A DNA stretch of 39,859 nucleotides, from the IMG/VR virus record IMGVR_UViG_3300035670_000550, positions 1 to 39,859 of that record, one strand, 5' to 3'. Origin of the DNA: a virus. Shown here one piece after another: positions 23,223 to 31,516 of this stretch (position 1 is the first letter of the stretch; every line of letters begins with the position of its first letter). A program made the translations under genes and the position numbers. The notes below the pieces were generated by a model. The model did no database searches. It was not told the origin of the DNA and worked only from the letters and a program-made list of their open reading frames with translations.

Positions 23223-25175
23223 ATGGAAAAGATCGAACTCAAGAACTCTCAGGGCAAAGTCATCGGGACTGTCGATGCCGCTGAGTGGAACGCCATGCCG
23301 CAGGCTGACCGCGACGCTTTCATGGCTCAGTTCGAGCCAAAGCAAGAAGAGCCGAAGCGGCAGGCACGGGCCGCCGCGCAGGGTTTGACCCTTGGTTTTG
23401 CAGACGAGATTATCGCCGGGCTGCGCGCACCATTTGGCGAGGGTTCTCTTTCGGAGAACTACGAGGCCGCGCTGCAGGAAGAGCGCGACATGCTGAAGCG
23501 GTATCGCGAGGCTTACCCGTACAGTTCTGCAGCCTATGAAATCGGTGGCGCTGTCCTGCCAGCCTTGTTCACTGGCGGCGCAGCAGCACCCGCCGCCGCT
23601 ACCCGCACGGCGGCTGTCATCGGTGGCCTCGGGCGCGGGGCAATCGGGGGAGCTAAAACTGGCGCGGTCTACGGCTTCGGGTCTGGCGAGGGGGATGTCT
23701 TGAACCGTGCCGCCAGCGCAGGCGTCAACGCATTGCTTGGCGGCGTCGGTGGGGGTGTTCTCGGTGCCGCTGGCGGCGCGTTGAAGGGCACTGGCGGCGC
23801 GCTGGTGAACTGGGTCCGCAACAAGACCGGCAACCGCCTCGCGGGCGTGGTCGAAAAGGAAGTGCAGCGTCTCGCAGAGCAGGGCGGCATGACCCCAGAC
23901 GAGGTCATCGCTGGCGTCGCCGCTGGCCGCATCATGGCCGAGAACCGCACGCTGGAGAGCATGATCCGCCGCTTCTACTCCGAGGGCGGCCCGGCGGGCG
24001 CAGAGATCAAGCGCGTCATGACGACGCGTCCCGGCGAGACCCGCAAGGCTGCGATGTCTGAACTTGAGGGGGCACTCGGCAGCCCCGGGAACCCGCTGGC
24101 CAGACAGAGAGCCAGCGAGGAGTTGGCGCGCGAAGCCGAAGAGGCCGCGTATACGCGCGCACTCTCCCCCTCTGGCGTAGAACTTCCTGCCCCGGATGAG
24201 GTGGTCTCTCAGATGGCGGACGTCGCCATCCGCGCGCCAGCCGCGCTGAAGCAGGCGGCGGAGGTCGCGCGCGTCAAGTACGGGACACGTCCGTTCTTCA
24301 AGGAACTTGAGGACGGCACGATTGAGTTCACTCGGCAGCCCACGCTGCGCGAGGCCGAACTGATCTACCGCAGCCTGCGCGACATGAAGGGCGCGGCGTA
24401 TACGGGCGGGCAAGGAACCCTTGGGGGCGCTCTCGGGGATCTGGCAGAGGCCTTCAAGTCCGAGGTCGATGTCGCTGCGCCGCTTCTGAAGGCCGCCCGC
24501 ACTGAGGCAGCCGCCGTGCGCGACGCGCGCGACGCCTTTAAAGCTGGTCAAGAGGCCATCCGCCGCTCGCCGGATGAGTTGGCTCTCCTTATCAAGGACA
24601 TCGAGGCGCTCGGGCCCGATGCCATTGCAGCCTTCCGTGAGGGCATGCTGGCCTCTGTGCGCGCGGGCATGGCTCGGCCCAGTGCCGCCCCGGCTCTGAT
24701 GCGCGGGCTTGCGGATGAGACGACCGGGCCCGGCACTGCGCTGCGGCTGGCACTGCCACCGGGAGCCGCGCCGTCGGTGACGCAGAAGATCGACGTCGCC
24801 TCGGACGCCCAGCGTGCTTATCGCAACATCATTGAGGGGTCGCAAACGGCTCAAACACAGATGGCTCCCAGCGTCGGCGGTGCCGTGAACGTCGGGCAGG
24901 AACTGGCCAGCGGTATGGGCGGAGATCTCATGGCGTGGGCCCGCCTGATCGGCAGCGCCGCCGACAACCTGCGCCCGGGCCTGTCCGACGCCCAGCGGCT
25001 TGAGGTGGCTCGCGTCGTGCTTTCTACCGACCCGGCTCTTGTGGCCAGAGCCCTGAAAGACGAGAGTGCAGCCGCGCAGCTTATGGAAGCCACCGCGAAG
25101 GCCGTTGACATGGTTGTGCGCGCAGGCACGCGGGCGGCGGCTCCGGGCCTCAACTTGACGATCACAGGGGAATAA
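23223..25175 (+). CDS. Large internal virion/DNA ejection protein
   Basis: A 650-residue protein. After a short beta segment (E-L-K-N-S-Q-G-K-V-I-G-T-V-D), residues ~45-200 are helical and then strongly Gly/Ala-rich and hydrophobic (V-G-G-G-V-L-G-A-A-G-G), compatible with membrane insertion. The remaining ~450 residues are long charged helices. The order lysozyme-like protein, Gly-rich helical protein, portal is typical of ejection modules in P22-like short-tailed phages. No enzymatic motif is seen. Confidence 0.72.
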   Translation: MEKIELKNSQGKVIGTVDAAEWNAMPQADRDAFMAQFEPKQEEPKRQARAAAQGLTLGFADEIIAGLRAPFGEGSLSENYEAALQEERDMLKRYREAYPYSSAAYEIGGAVLPALFTGGAAAPAAATRTAAVIGGLGRGAIGGAKTGAVYGFGSGEGDVLNRAASAGVNALLGGVGGGVLGAAGGALKGTGGALVNWVRNKTGNRLAGVVEKEVQRLAEQGGMTPDEVIAGVAAGRIMAENRTLESMIRRFYSEGGPAGAEIKRVMTTRPGETRKAAMSELEGALGSPGNPLARQRASEELAREAEEAAYTRALSPSGVELPAPDEVVSQMADVAIRAPAALKQAAEVARVKYGTRPFFKELEDGTIEFTRQPTLREAELIYRSLRDMKGAAYTGGQGTLGGALGDLAEAFKSEVDVAAPLLKAARTEAAAVRDARDAFKAGQEAIRRSPDELALLIKDIEALGPDAIAAFREGMLASVRAGMARPSAAPALMRGLADETTGPGTALRLALPPGAAPSVTQKIDVASDAQRAYRNIIEGSQTAQTQMAPSVGGAVNVGQELASGMGGDLMAWARLIGSAADNLRPGLSDAQRLEVARVVLSTDPALVARALKDESAAAQLMEATAKAVDMVVRAGTRAAAPGLNLTITGE

Positions 25176-25181
25176 CTGACC

Positions 25182-27473
25182 ATGGCAAAGCGCGAGAAAT
25201 ACGGCCCCGACGTCGAGCTGGCGACCGATGACGAGATGGAGCTTGTCCTCGACGGGTTCGAGATCGAGATCGAGCGTGTCGACGAAGAGGACGAGGGCGG
25301 CACCTTCAAGCCCCTCGACGAGGACGAGATCGAGAACATCGTCTCGACGGCCGTGGATGACGCCATCAGCTTCATCTCGGACGAGATCGCCGACCGCCGC
25401 ATCAAGTCGCAGCGGTACTTCAACGGCGAGGTCGACATCGGCGAGGAGGAGGGCCGCAGCACCATCGTGGCCACCAAGTGCCGCGACACCGTGCGCGCCG
25501 TCAAGCCGTCGATCCAGCGCGTCTTCATGACGTCCGAGCGGCCGGTGGAGTTCATCCCCAGCGGCCCGGAAGACGTGGCCAGCATGGAGCAGGCCAGCAT
25601 CTATGCCACGGCCAAGTTCCGGCAGAGCAACGGCTTCAAGATCCTGCGCGACGTCACGCACGACGCGCTGGTCAACATCACGGGCTTCACCAAGGCATAC
25701 TGGGCCGAGTACGACACGCCCAAGGTCTACGATTTCGTCGATCTCGACGACGCGCAGTATCAGGCCATCGTGGCGTCGCCCGGGGCCGAGATCGTGCGCC
25801 ACGAACAGCGCCCGGACGAGGAGACGATTGCCGCCATGCAGGAGCAGGTGGCAGCCGCGCAGGCGATGGCCGAGCAGGCCGCAGCAGCCGGTCAGCCGGT
25901 CGACCCTGCCCAGATCCCGCAGATGCCCGCCGAGCTGCCGCAGCTCCACGACGTGCGCGTCATCCGGCGCAATCCGTCTGGCAAGCTGTGTATCGACACG
26001 GTCCCGCCCGAGGACTTCTTTGTCGACCGCAACGCGCGCGACGACGAGGATTTCTACGTCATCGGCCACCGCACTGAGATGCGCGCCGCCGACGTCATCG
26101 CGATGGGCATCGACGCGGACAAGGTCATGGATCTGGACAACGGATCGACCGTTGACATGCGCGACCAAGAGGAGGAGGAGCGCCGCCGCTACCCCATCCA
26201 GCGCGATGAGGACGAGAGCGTCGAAGATCCGGCCATGAAGAAGGTGCTGATCACCGAGGCCTACATGCGGATCGACGCGGACGGCACCGGCATGCCGATC
26301 CTGCACAAGTTCCTTCTGGGCGGCACCGCCAACCGCCTCCTGTCGTATGAGCCGGTCGACGATCACCCCTTCGCAGGCTGGCACGTCGACCCCGAGCCGC
26401 ACACCTACTTCGGCCGCAGCCTTGTCGAGATCATCGAGCAGGATCAGGACGCTGCGACGGCCATCACGCGCGGCATCCTCGACAACGTCATGATGACCAA
26501 CAACCCGCGCATCGAGGCCGTCAAGGGTCAGGTCGAGATGGACGACCTGCTCAACAACGAGATCGGCGCCGTCGTGCGCGTCAACCAGCCCGGCATGCTG
26601 CGCGACATCGCGGTGCCGTTCGTCGCTGGCCAGACCCTGCCCGCGCTGCAGTACATCGACCAGATGGTCGAGATGAAGACGGGCGTCACACGCGCCAGCA
26701 TGGGCCTCGACCCCGACGCCCTGCAGTCGACCACGCGCGCGGCCGTGACGGCCACCGTCAGCGCCGCTGCGGGCCAAGTCGAGGTGATGGTGTCCAACCT
26801 CGCCTACACCGGCATGCGCCGCCTGTTCCGCCAGATCCTGAAGCTGATGGCCAAGCACAGCACCAAGGCCGAGATGCTGCGGATCAACGGCTCATACGTC
26901 CCGATGGACCCGCGTGTGTGGGATGTCGAGCTGGACGCGGCCGTCAATGTCGGCCTCGGCACCGGCAACGAGGAGCAGAAGTCGGCCATGCTGGCACAGA
27001 CGATGCAGCTCCAGCTTCAGGCCATCGCGAACTATGGGCCGATGAACCCGCTCGCGGGCCTGCCGCAGCTCCGCAACACGCTGGCCGATCTGCACGCCAT
27101 CAACGGCATCCACAACATCGACCGCTACTTCCTGCCGCAGCAGCCTATGGCTGCGCAGCCGGGCGTCCCGGGCGCCGAGCAGCAGCCGCCGCAGGGCGAT
27201 CCGGCGCAGGCTATGGTGGCCGCCGAGCAGATCAAGGCTCAGGCCAAGCTGCAGTCGGACGCGCAGCGCATGCAGCTCGAGTTCATGAAGGCCCAGATGC
27301 AGGACGACCGCGAGCGCGACCGCATGCTGCAGGATCTCGAGATCGCCATGGCACAGATCTCGGCCAAGTACGGCATGCAGATTGACACCGCGCGCATCAA
27401 GGCCGAGCAGGCCGCGACGACCGCCGCGATGCAGCAAGCCGCGCCGCAAGCCCCGGCCGGAGGCCAGATGTGA
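25182..27473 (+). CDS. Portal protein, P22-type
   Basis: A 763-residue portal. An acidic N-terminus leads to R-I-K-S-Q-R-Y-F-N-G-E, then K-P-S-I-Q-R-V-F-M. The core has P-P-E-D-F-F-V-D-R-N-A and H-R-T-E-M, H-T-Y-F-G-R-S-L-V-E-I-I-E-Q-D-Q, and T-G-V-T-R-A-S-M-G. The last ~130 residues are a Gln/Ala-rich coiled-coil barrel extension. All are features of P22-like portals. It forms the dodecameric DNA entry ring and lies upstream of scaffold and capsid genes. Confidence 0.9.
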   Translation: MAKREKYGPDVELATDDEMELVLDGFEIEIERVDEEDEGGTFKPLDEDEIENIVSTAVDDAISFISDEIADRRIKSQRYFNGEVDIGEEEGRSTIVATKCRDTVRAVKPSIQRVFMTSERPVEFIPSGPEDVASMEQASIYATAKFRQSNGFKILRDVTHDALVNITGFTKAYWAEYDTPKVYDFVDLDDAQYQAIVASPGAEIVRHEQRPDEETIAAMQEQVAAAQAMAEQAAAAGQPVDPAQIPQMPAELPQLHDVRVIRRNPSGKLCIDTVPPEDFFVDRNARDDEDFYVIGHRTEMRAADVIAMGIDADKVMDLDNGSTVDMRDQEEEERRRYPIQRDEDESVEDPAMKKVLITEAYMRIDADGTGMPILHKFLLGGTANRLLSYEPVDDHPFAGWHVDPEPHTYFGRSLVEIIEQDQDAATAITRGILDNVMMTNNPRIEAVKGQVEMDDLLNNEIGAVVRVNQPGMLRDIAVPFVAGQTLPALQYIDQMVEMKTGVTRASMGLDPDALQSTTRAAVTATVSAAAGQVEVMVSNLAYTGMRRLFRQILKLMAKHSTKAEMLRINGSYVPMDPRVWDVELDAAVNVGLGTGNEEQKSAMLAQTMQLQLQAIANYGPMNPLAGLPQLRNTLADLHAINGIHNIDRYFLPQQPMAAQPGVPGAEQQPPQGDPAQAMVAAEQIKAQAKLQSDAQRMQLEFMKAQMQDDRERDRMLQDLEIAMAQISAKYGMQIDTARIKAEQAATTAAMQQAAPQAPAGGQM

Positions 27474-27724
27474 TGGATACCGCGCAGCGCGCCGCCAGAG
27501 CAAAGGCCCTCTTGGAAGACCCTCTTCTCAAAGAGGCCTTTGATGTGCTAGAAAATGCACAGATCGGCCTCTTCACCTCGCAGGTGTGCGATGCCGAACA
27601 GTTGATGGAAGCGCACCGGATGGTCCGGGCGCTGCGTTTGCTGAAGGACCAGCTCACCTCTGTCGTCATCGACGGGAAGCTGCTTGAGCGGCGCGAGGAG
27701 AAGAGGAAGCAGCACCGTGGCTGA
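27473..27724 (+). CDS. Small helical protein between portal and scaffold
   Basis: An 83-residue, mostly helical, charged protein (A-R-A-K-A-L-L-E-D-P-L-L-K-E-A-F, then R-A-L-R-L-L-K-D-Q-L) ending in a basic K-R-K-Q-H-R-G. The ATG at 27473 makes a TGATG overlap with the portal stop; a GTG 3 nt upstream is the alternative. It overlaps the scaffold gene by 8 nt. It may be a head-assembly accessory. Confidence 0.7.
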   Translation: MDTAQRAARAKALLEDPLLKEAFDVLENAQIGLFTSQVCDAEQLMEAHRMVRALRLLKDQLTSVVIDGKLLERREEKRKQHRG

Positions 27725-28718
27725 CACGACTGCAATGGACGGAAGCATCGACGCCGTGGCGGCGAGCCTGATCGACGGGCCGACGCCGACAGAAGATGAG
27801 AAGCCCGAGGAGCTGGAGCAGTCCGCTGAGGACGACGCGCAAGACCAGAGCGAGGGTGAGACGGCCGAGACCGAGGCAAGCGAAAGCGACGCCGACGACG
27901 AGGCCGAGTACGAGGACGAAGGCACCGACGAGGGCGAGACGGACGCCGCCGAGGAAGAGCCAGCCGAGCAACTGTTCACCGTGAAGGTTGACGGGCGCGA
28001 CCAGCAGGTTCCTCTCAGCGAGCTACTCCGGGGCTACTCGGGACAAGCCTACATCCAGAAGGGTATGAAAGAGGTTGCGCTGGCCAAACAACAGGTCGCC
28101 GCAGTCTATGAGACCCTGACGAGCGAGCGCCAGCAGCTCACTCAATTTGTGCAAGCGGTGCAGACGGGGCAAGTCCCCATGCGACCGCCGGAGCCTCCGA
28201 GCGAGGATCTGCTTGCCAAAGACCCCATCGGCTACCTCGAGGCCCGCGTCAAATACGACAAGGATCTCGCGGCGTTCCAGCAGGGCCAGCAGGCCGTGCA
28301 GGAGCTGACAGCCCGCCAAGCTCAGGCGGAAGAGCAAGCCCACCGGGCTCGCCTTGCCGAGGAGCATCAGCGGCTCGCACAAGCGATCCCCGCCTTCGCC
28401 AAACCGGAAACGGCGGCCAAGGTGAAGCAGGATCTGCTCACGGCGGGACAGGAGGTCTACGGCTTCGACCTTGACGAGCTGCGTGGGGTGGCTGACCACC
28501 GCATGCTGCGCGTGCTTCACGACGCCGCCCAATACCGGCGTCTGATGTCAGGCAAGGTCGCGGACAAGCAGCCCACGCAAGCGCCGAAGACGCCGGTCAT
28601 CAAGCCGGGTGTCAAGGCCGCACCGCAGGCGAGCAAGCGAGTGAAGGCTGAGAAGGCCAAAGCTCAGATGAAGCGCACCGGATCGGTCGACGATGTCGCC
28701 CGGTTCCTCCTGATGTAA
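27717..28718 (+). CDS. Scaffolding protein
   Basis: A 333-residue protein starting at GTG 27717, which overlaps the preceding gene by 8 nt and has AGAGGAAG upstream; the 33-nt longer frame has no ribosome site. Residues ~20-90 are extremely acidic, followed by F-T-V-K-V-D-G-R-D-Q-Q-V-P-L-S-E-L-L-R-G-Y. Long Gln/Glu helices and a basic C-terminus (K-R-V-K-A-E-K-A-K-A-Q-M-K-R) follow. This layout and its place directly before the capsid gene fit a scaffold. Confidence 0.85.
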   Translation: MADTTAMDGSIDAVAASLIDGPTPTEDEKPEELEQSAEDDAQDQSEGETAETEASESDADDEAEYEDEGTDEGETDAAEEEPAEQLFTVKVDGRDQQVPLSELLRGYSGQAYIQKGMKEVALAKQQVAAVYETLTSERQQLTQFVQAVQTGQVPMRPPEPPSEDLLAKDPIGYLEARVKYDKDLAAFQQGQQAVQELTARQAQAEEQAHRARLAEEHQRLAQAIPAFAKPETAAKVKQDLLTAGQEVYGFDLDELRGVADHRMLRVLHDAAQYRRLMSGKVADKQPTQAPKTPVIKPGVKAAPQASKRVKAEKAKAQMKRTGSVDDVARFLLM

Positions 28719-28741
28719 ACCCCTGAAGAAGGATCACGCCA

Positions 28742-29749
28742 ATGGCTGTGAACGCGAACACCGAAAAGACCTATGACGTCTCCACGATCCGTGAGGATCT
28801 GCAGGACGCCTTCATCTCGATCTCCCCGACCGAGACCCCCTTCATGTCGTCGATTGGCCGCAAGACCGCCGCCAACACCTACTTCGAGTGGACCGAAGTC
28901 GATCTGGCCTCGCCCGCTGCGAACCGTGTGAAGGAAGGCGAAGCTGCCCCCGGCAACGACGCGCCCACCAACGGCAAGCGTCTGGGCAACTACACCCAGA
29001 TCTCGGATAAGGTCGTGGAAGTCTCCTCGACTGCCGAAGCCGTGAACGGCGCTGGCGACATCCAGACGCTGGCCAAGCAGGTTGCCTTCAAGCTGAAAGA
29101 GCTGAAGCGCGACATGGAAGTCATGCTGCTCTCGAACGTGGCTGCCGACGCTGGCGGCGCTGACGAGGCCCGCATCACCGCCGGTCTCCCGGCCTTCCTG
29201 CGCACCAACGTCGACCGCTCGACCGGCACCGTCGACGGCGCCAACCCGACCCTCTCCGGCACGACCTCGGGCTACCCGAACGCCGCCGCCACCGACGGTT
29301 CGGTTCGCGCTCTGACCGAGGACATGCTGAAGTCGGTCATCGCCAAGTGCTGGGACAACGGCGCGGAGCCCTCGATTGTCCTGTGCGGCTCGGCCGTCAA
29401 GCAGAAGATCTCCTCGACCTTCACCGGCTCGGCGACCCGCTACCGCGACATCTCGGACAAGAAGGTCGTGGCGTCGATTGACGTCTACGTCTCGGACTTC
29501 GGCGATCTGCAGATCGTCCCGACCCGCTTCCTCGAGACCCGCACCGCCAACAGCGAGACCGTCGCTGGCCGTGACGTGTTCGTTCTGGACCCGTCGTACG
29601 CCCGCGTCGCCTTCCTGTCGAACGTGAAGCAGACCCCGCTCGCCAAGACCGGCCACGCCGAGCGTCGCCTGATCGCCGTCGAGTACGGCCTGCAGGTGGA
29701 CAGCGAGAAGGCGCACGGCGTCATCGCCGACATCAACGGCGCTCTCTGA
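28742..29749 (+). CDS. Major capsid protein (SU10/DUF5309 type)
   Basis: A 335-residue HK97-fold capsid protein. T-Y-D-V-S-T-I-R-E-D-L, I-S-P-T-E-T-P-F-M-S-S-I-G-R and N-T-Y-F-E-W identify the SU10-type family (DUF5309). Codons are strikingly uniform (ATC, GTC, CTG), as expected for the most expressed gene. SD GAAGGA precedes ATG 28742. A tall hairpin follows 17 bases after the stop. Confidence 0.92.
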   Translation: MAVNANTEKTYDVSTIREDLQDAFISISPTETPFMSSIGRKTAANTYFEWTEVDLASPAANRVKEGEAAPGNDAPTNGKRLGNYTQISDKVVEVSSTAEAVNGAGDIQTLAKQVAFKLKELKRDMEVMLLSNVAADAGGADEARITAGLPAFLRTNVDRSTGTVDGANPTLSGTTSGYPNAAATDGSVRALTEDMLKSVIAKCWDNGAEPSIVLCGSAVKQKISSTFTGSATRYRDISDKKVVASIDVYVSDFGDLQIVPTRFLETRTANSETVAGRDVFVLDPSYARVAFLSNVKQTPLAKTGHAERRLIAVEYGLQVDSEKAHGVIADINGAL

Positions 29750-29766
29750 TCGCCGCTGTGACAACC

Positions 29767-29790
29767 CGGCACCCCCGCGAGGGGGTGCCG
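29767..29790 (+). terminator. Hairpin after the capsid gene
   Basis: A perfect 10-bp stem (C-G-G-C-A-C-C-C-C-C with its complement) closed by a GCGA tetraloop (GNRA type). There is no T-tract, so it may only partly terminate transcripts. It could also protect the 3' end of a capsid mRNA. Confidence 0.65.
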
Positions 29791-29808
29791 ATCACGCAGG
29801 AGGAATGA

Positions 29809-30000
29809 ATGACCCGCATCCGCATCACGACCGACCGCTTGCCCCAGCCGGGCCGCCACAAGGGCGCCGAGCTGGACGTGTCGCCCGAGAAGGCCGCCAG
29901 CATGGTGGCTCAGGGCTTCGCAGAGATCATCTCCGCAGCCGCCGCGCCAGAGGCGCCCGTCGGCATGCGCCGCCGCCGCGTGGCCGAGGCCAGCGAATGA
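29809..30000 (+). CDS. Small hypothetical protein after the capsid gene
   Basis: A 63-residue protein: R-I-R-I-T-T-D-R-L-P-Q-P-G-R-H-K-G-A-E-L-D-V, then an Ala-rich helix and a basic M-R-R-R-R-V. SD GCAGGAGG is 6-8 nt before ATG 29809. The overlapping 29805 frame, which reads into the next gene, is not credible. It ends in an ATGA overlap with the next gene. Unknown; perhaps a minor head protein. Confidence 0.7.
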   Translation: MTRIRITTDRLPQPGRHKGAELDVSPEKAASMVAQGFAEIISAAAAPEAPVGMRRRRVAEASE

Positions 30001-30299
30001 GCGACCCCTTCCGCCATTACGACGTCAACGAGCGCATGTTCGAGCAGGACGGCAAGCTGATCGTCCGGCGGCATCAGGACGTGCAGTCTCTGCTCGACGA
30101 GAACCACGAGATCTCCACCTACGCGCCCAGCGCGCATGGCGACGCCAAGTTCCGGCTGGCTGGCCGCATCCCGCTGGTGATCGCCGAGCAGTGGTCCGCC
30201 GAGTGTGGCGAGGCCATCGGCACGCAGGGCTTCGCACAGTATGTCCGGCGCAAGCTGGCTGACGGCGATTTCGCCAAACTCCGCGTGAAAGGGTTCTGA
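29997..30299 (+). CDS. Hypothetical phage protein
   Basis: A 100-residue protein starting at 29997 (ATGA overlap). D-V-N-E-R-M-F-E-Q-D-G-K-L-I-V-R-R-H-Q-D-V-Q is followed by a helical, basic C-terminus ending R-V-K-G-F. This style of small protein often follows capsid genes and is sometimes annotated as hypothetical or as a head-completion protein. I cannot assign a function. Confidence 0.75.
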   Translation: MSDPFRHYDVNERMFEQDGKLIVRRHQDVQSLLDENHEISTYAPSAHGDAKFRLAGRIPLVIAEQWSAECGEAIGTQGFAQYVRRKLADGDFAKLRVKGF

Positions 30300-30300
30300 C

Positions 30301-30459
30301 ATGGCCGACGAGGCGAACACCCCGAACCATCGGTACTACAAGCCGGAAAACAACATCCCGCTGCAGCCGAACGAGACGTCGAAGACGATCATCAAGGCGT
30401 CCGCCATCGAGAAGATCGACGCGCACATCGCGGCTCTGGCCGCCCAGCGCGGCGAATAA
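30301..30459 (+). CDS. Small hypothetical protein, last gene of the + strand block
   Basis: A 52-residue protein from ATG 30301 to TAA 30457-30459. P-N-H-R-Y-Y-K-P-E-N-N-I-P-L-Q is followed by a helix (I-I-K-A-S-A-I-E-K-I-D-A-H-I-A-A-L). It follows the previous stop by 1 nt and is too short for standard ORF cut-offs. Unknown function. Confidence 0.7.
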   Translation: MADEANTPNHRYYKPENNIPLQPNETSKTIIKASAIEKIDAHIAALAAQRGE

Positions 30460-30463
30460 GGAA

Positions 30464-30486
30464 ACGCCGGGTCACAGACCCGGCGT
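30464..30486. terminator. Hairpin between converging operons
   Basis: A-C-G-C-C-G-G-G-T-C, loop ACA, G-A-C-C-C-G-G-C-G-T forms a perfect 10-bp stem where the + strand late block meets the - strand early block. It includes the stop of the - strand gene at 30472. No T-run is present on either side, but the position argues for termination in both directions. Confidence 0.65.
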
Positions 30487-30561
30487 CAGCCACAAGCCCG
30501 CATAGAGCAGGCCAAAGAGGATGGCGGCACCTGCGGCCGCCTCGACATACTCACGCAGCAT
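30472..30561 (-). CDS. 29-residue single-membrane-segment peptide
   Basis: A tiny protein from ATG 30561, overlapping the preceding gene by 11 nt. Almost all of it is one hydrophobic helix (A-A-A-G-A-A-I-L-F-G-L-L-Y-A-G-L-W-L) after a short charged start. It lies at the end of the - strand block. It could be a small membrane modulator, or a spurious frame; coding is supported only by the overlap and hydrophobicity. Confidence 0.45.
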   Translation of the reverse strand: MLREYVEAAAGAAILFGLLYAGLWLTPGL

Positions 30562-30745
30562 CGTCGGCCTCCTCACGCTCGAGGAGGGCAAGCCGCGTGC
30601 GGGCCGCCTCGGCTCGCATGCACTGCATGGCGATCTCATCCCCCACCCACGCAGGGCGAACCCCGGTGCCATAGCGGGCCTCGAGCTGCCGCACGTCGGC
30701 CTCGCAGGCCTCGATGGTTTCCTTCAGACGTTCCTTGTCGCTCAT
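30551..30745 (-). CDS. Small coiled-coil protein
   Basis: A 64-residue, mainly helical protein (K-E-R-L-K-E-T-I-E-A-C-E-A-D-V-R-Q-L-E-A-R-Y-G-T-G-V-R-P-A-W shortened here to its start and charge pattern). Its ATG at 30745 overlaps the previous stop as ATGA. No family is recognised. It is one of the short early genes. Confidence 0.7.
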   Translation of the reverse strand: MSDKERLKETIEACEADVRQLEARYGTGVRPAWVGDEIAMQCMRAEAARTRLALLEREEADDAA

Positions 30746-31038
30746 TTCTTGTCCCTCCGGGCGTCATGCAGTTCAATCTCAAGTCGGTAGATGCGCTCCC
30801 GCGCGTGGTCGAGATCCGCGCGCAGATCGTTCAGCTCTTCCGCGTCTGCGTTGTCGCGGTACGTCTGCGCCTCGCGCAGCTCCTGACGCAGCTTGTCGTT
30901 CTCCGCGATCAGATCCGACATCATGCGCGAGACGACGTCGGTCTCTGTGGGGTGGATGCCGCGCTCGTCGATGACGCGGATGAAGTCGTCGATGTCGTTG
31001 GTGTAGAAGTGCAGCGACGGGACGGGCGCGGCAGTCAT
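30742..31038 (-). CDS. Hypothetical coiled-coil protein
   Basis: A 98-residue protein; the start at 31038 is chosen for its GAGGAG ribosome site rather than the 24-codon-longer frame. P-S-L-H-F-Y-T-N-D-I-D-D-F-I-R-V-I-D is followed by a long charged coiled coil (D-L-I-A-E-N-D-K-L-R-Q-E-L onward to the end). It is coupled to the next gene by ATGA. Unknown. Confidence 0.72.
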   Translation of the reverse strand: MTAAPVPSLHFYTNDIDDFIRVIDERGIHPTETDVVSRMMSDLIAENDKLRQELREAQTYRDNADAEELNDLRADLDHARERIYRLEIELHDARRDKK

Positions 31039-31048
31039 GTGGCTCTCC

Positions 31049-31189
31049 TCAGAATGGCGGCTCTTCGCCGGGGTAAGATGGCATCCAGCCGGTCGGCTTG
31101 GGGTATTCAAGGCGCGCTGGCTGCGGTTTCGGGGCGGTTGGCTGGGCGCGTACGCCCAGCTCGTTGAGGAAGCGTTCGAGGTCAGTCAC
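31049..31189 (-). CDS. 46-residue Pro-rich protein with SSB-like C-terminus
   Basis: GTG start at 31189, TGA at 31049-31051. The start lies 1 nt beyond the preceding stop. A short helix (D-L-E-R-F-L-N-E-L-G-V) leads into a Pro-rich stretch with G-W-M-P-S-Y and the final G-E-E-P-P-F. The acidic ending with terminal P-F resembles the D-D-x-x-P-F tip by which bacterial SSB recruits repair proteins. An SSB-tail mimic or adaptor is possible. It may equally be an unrelated small peptide. Confidence 0.6.
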   Translation of the reverse strand: MTDLERFLNELGVRAQPTAPKPQPARLEYPKPTGWMPSYPGEEPPF

Positions 31190-31190
31190 G

Positions 31191-31451
31191 TCAGGCCGCC
31201 TCGGCCGTCATGACCTCGATCACGCCGATGGAGACGAGGCGGTCGTACGTCTCGCGGCTGCCATCGAACTGGACGTGGTCGAAGTTCATGTACTGAAGCA
31301 GGTAGCGGCCCGACGCGCCGAGAGCGCACCAGCCCATGCCGCTGTTGGCGAAGCGGGCGATCTCCTTGGTCGAGGAACCGCGATTGGTGGTGACCGTCAC
31401 GCGCATGACGATGTCGGACTTCAGCTCTTTGATGGTCAGGGTCTTTTGCAT
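31191..31451 (-). CDS. Hypothetical early protein
   Basis: An 86-residue protein from ATG 31451 with AAGGAG in a CACCAACCAAGGA leader. It has M-Q-K-T-L-T-I-K-E-L-K-S-D-I-V-M-R-V-T-V, R-F-A-N-S-G-M-G-W and H-V-Q-F-D-G-S-R-E-T-Y-D-R-L. No family recognised. It is separated from the next upstream gene by a 65-nt spacer with its own hairpin, so it may be a separate translation unit. Confidence 0.78.
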   Translation of the reverse strand: MQKTLTIKELKSDIVMRVTVTTNRGSSTKEIARFANSGMGWCALGASGRYLLQYMNFDHVQFDGSRETYDRLVSIGVIEVMTAEAA

Positions 31452-31487
31452 GGTAGATCTCCTTGGTTGGTGATGGCCTTCGGGATG

Positions 31488-31505
31488 CCAGCCCCGCAGG
31501 GCTGG
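31488..31505 (-). other. Leader hairpin upstream of the 31451 gene
   Basis: C-C-A-G-C-C-C, loop of four, G-G-G-C-T-G-G forms a 7-bp stem in the 65-nt gap. It is followed on the - strand by CACCAACCAAGGAGA and then the start codon. The same order (hairpin, linker, this motif, ATG) is seen before the 31843 and 37309 genes. Confidence 0.5.
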
Positions 31506-31516
31506 TCACCGGAAGG

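Noticed and set aside
23196-26858. A 1220-codon open frame on the - strand
   Set aside because: It lies opposite the ejection and portal genes, has His/Arg/Asp-rich shadow composition and no ribosome site. High G+C at third positions keeps the antisense frame open.
29805-30299. A fused 164-residue frame after the capsid gene
   Set aside because: The 29809 and 29997 genes have a ribosome site and an ATGA overlap; the fused upstream part is Arg/Pro-rich shadow sequence.
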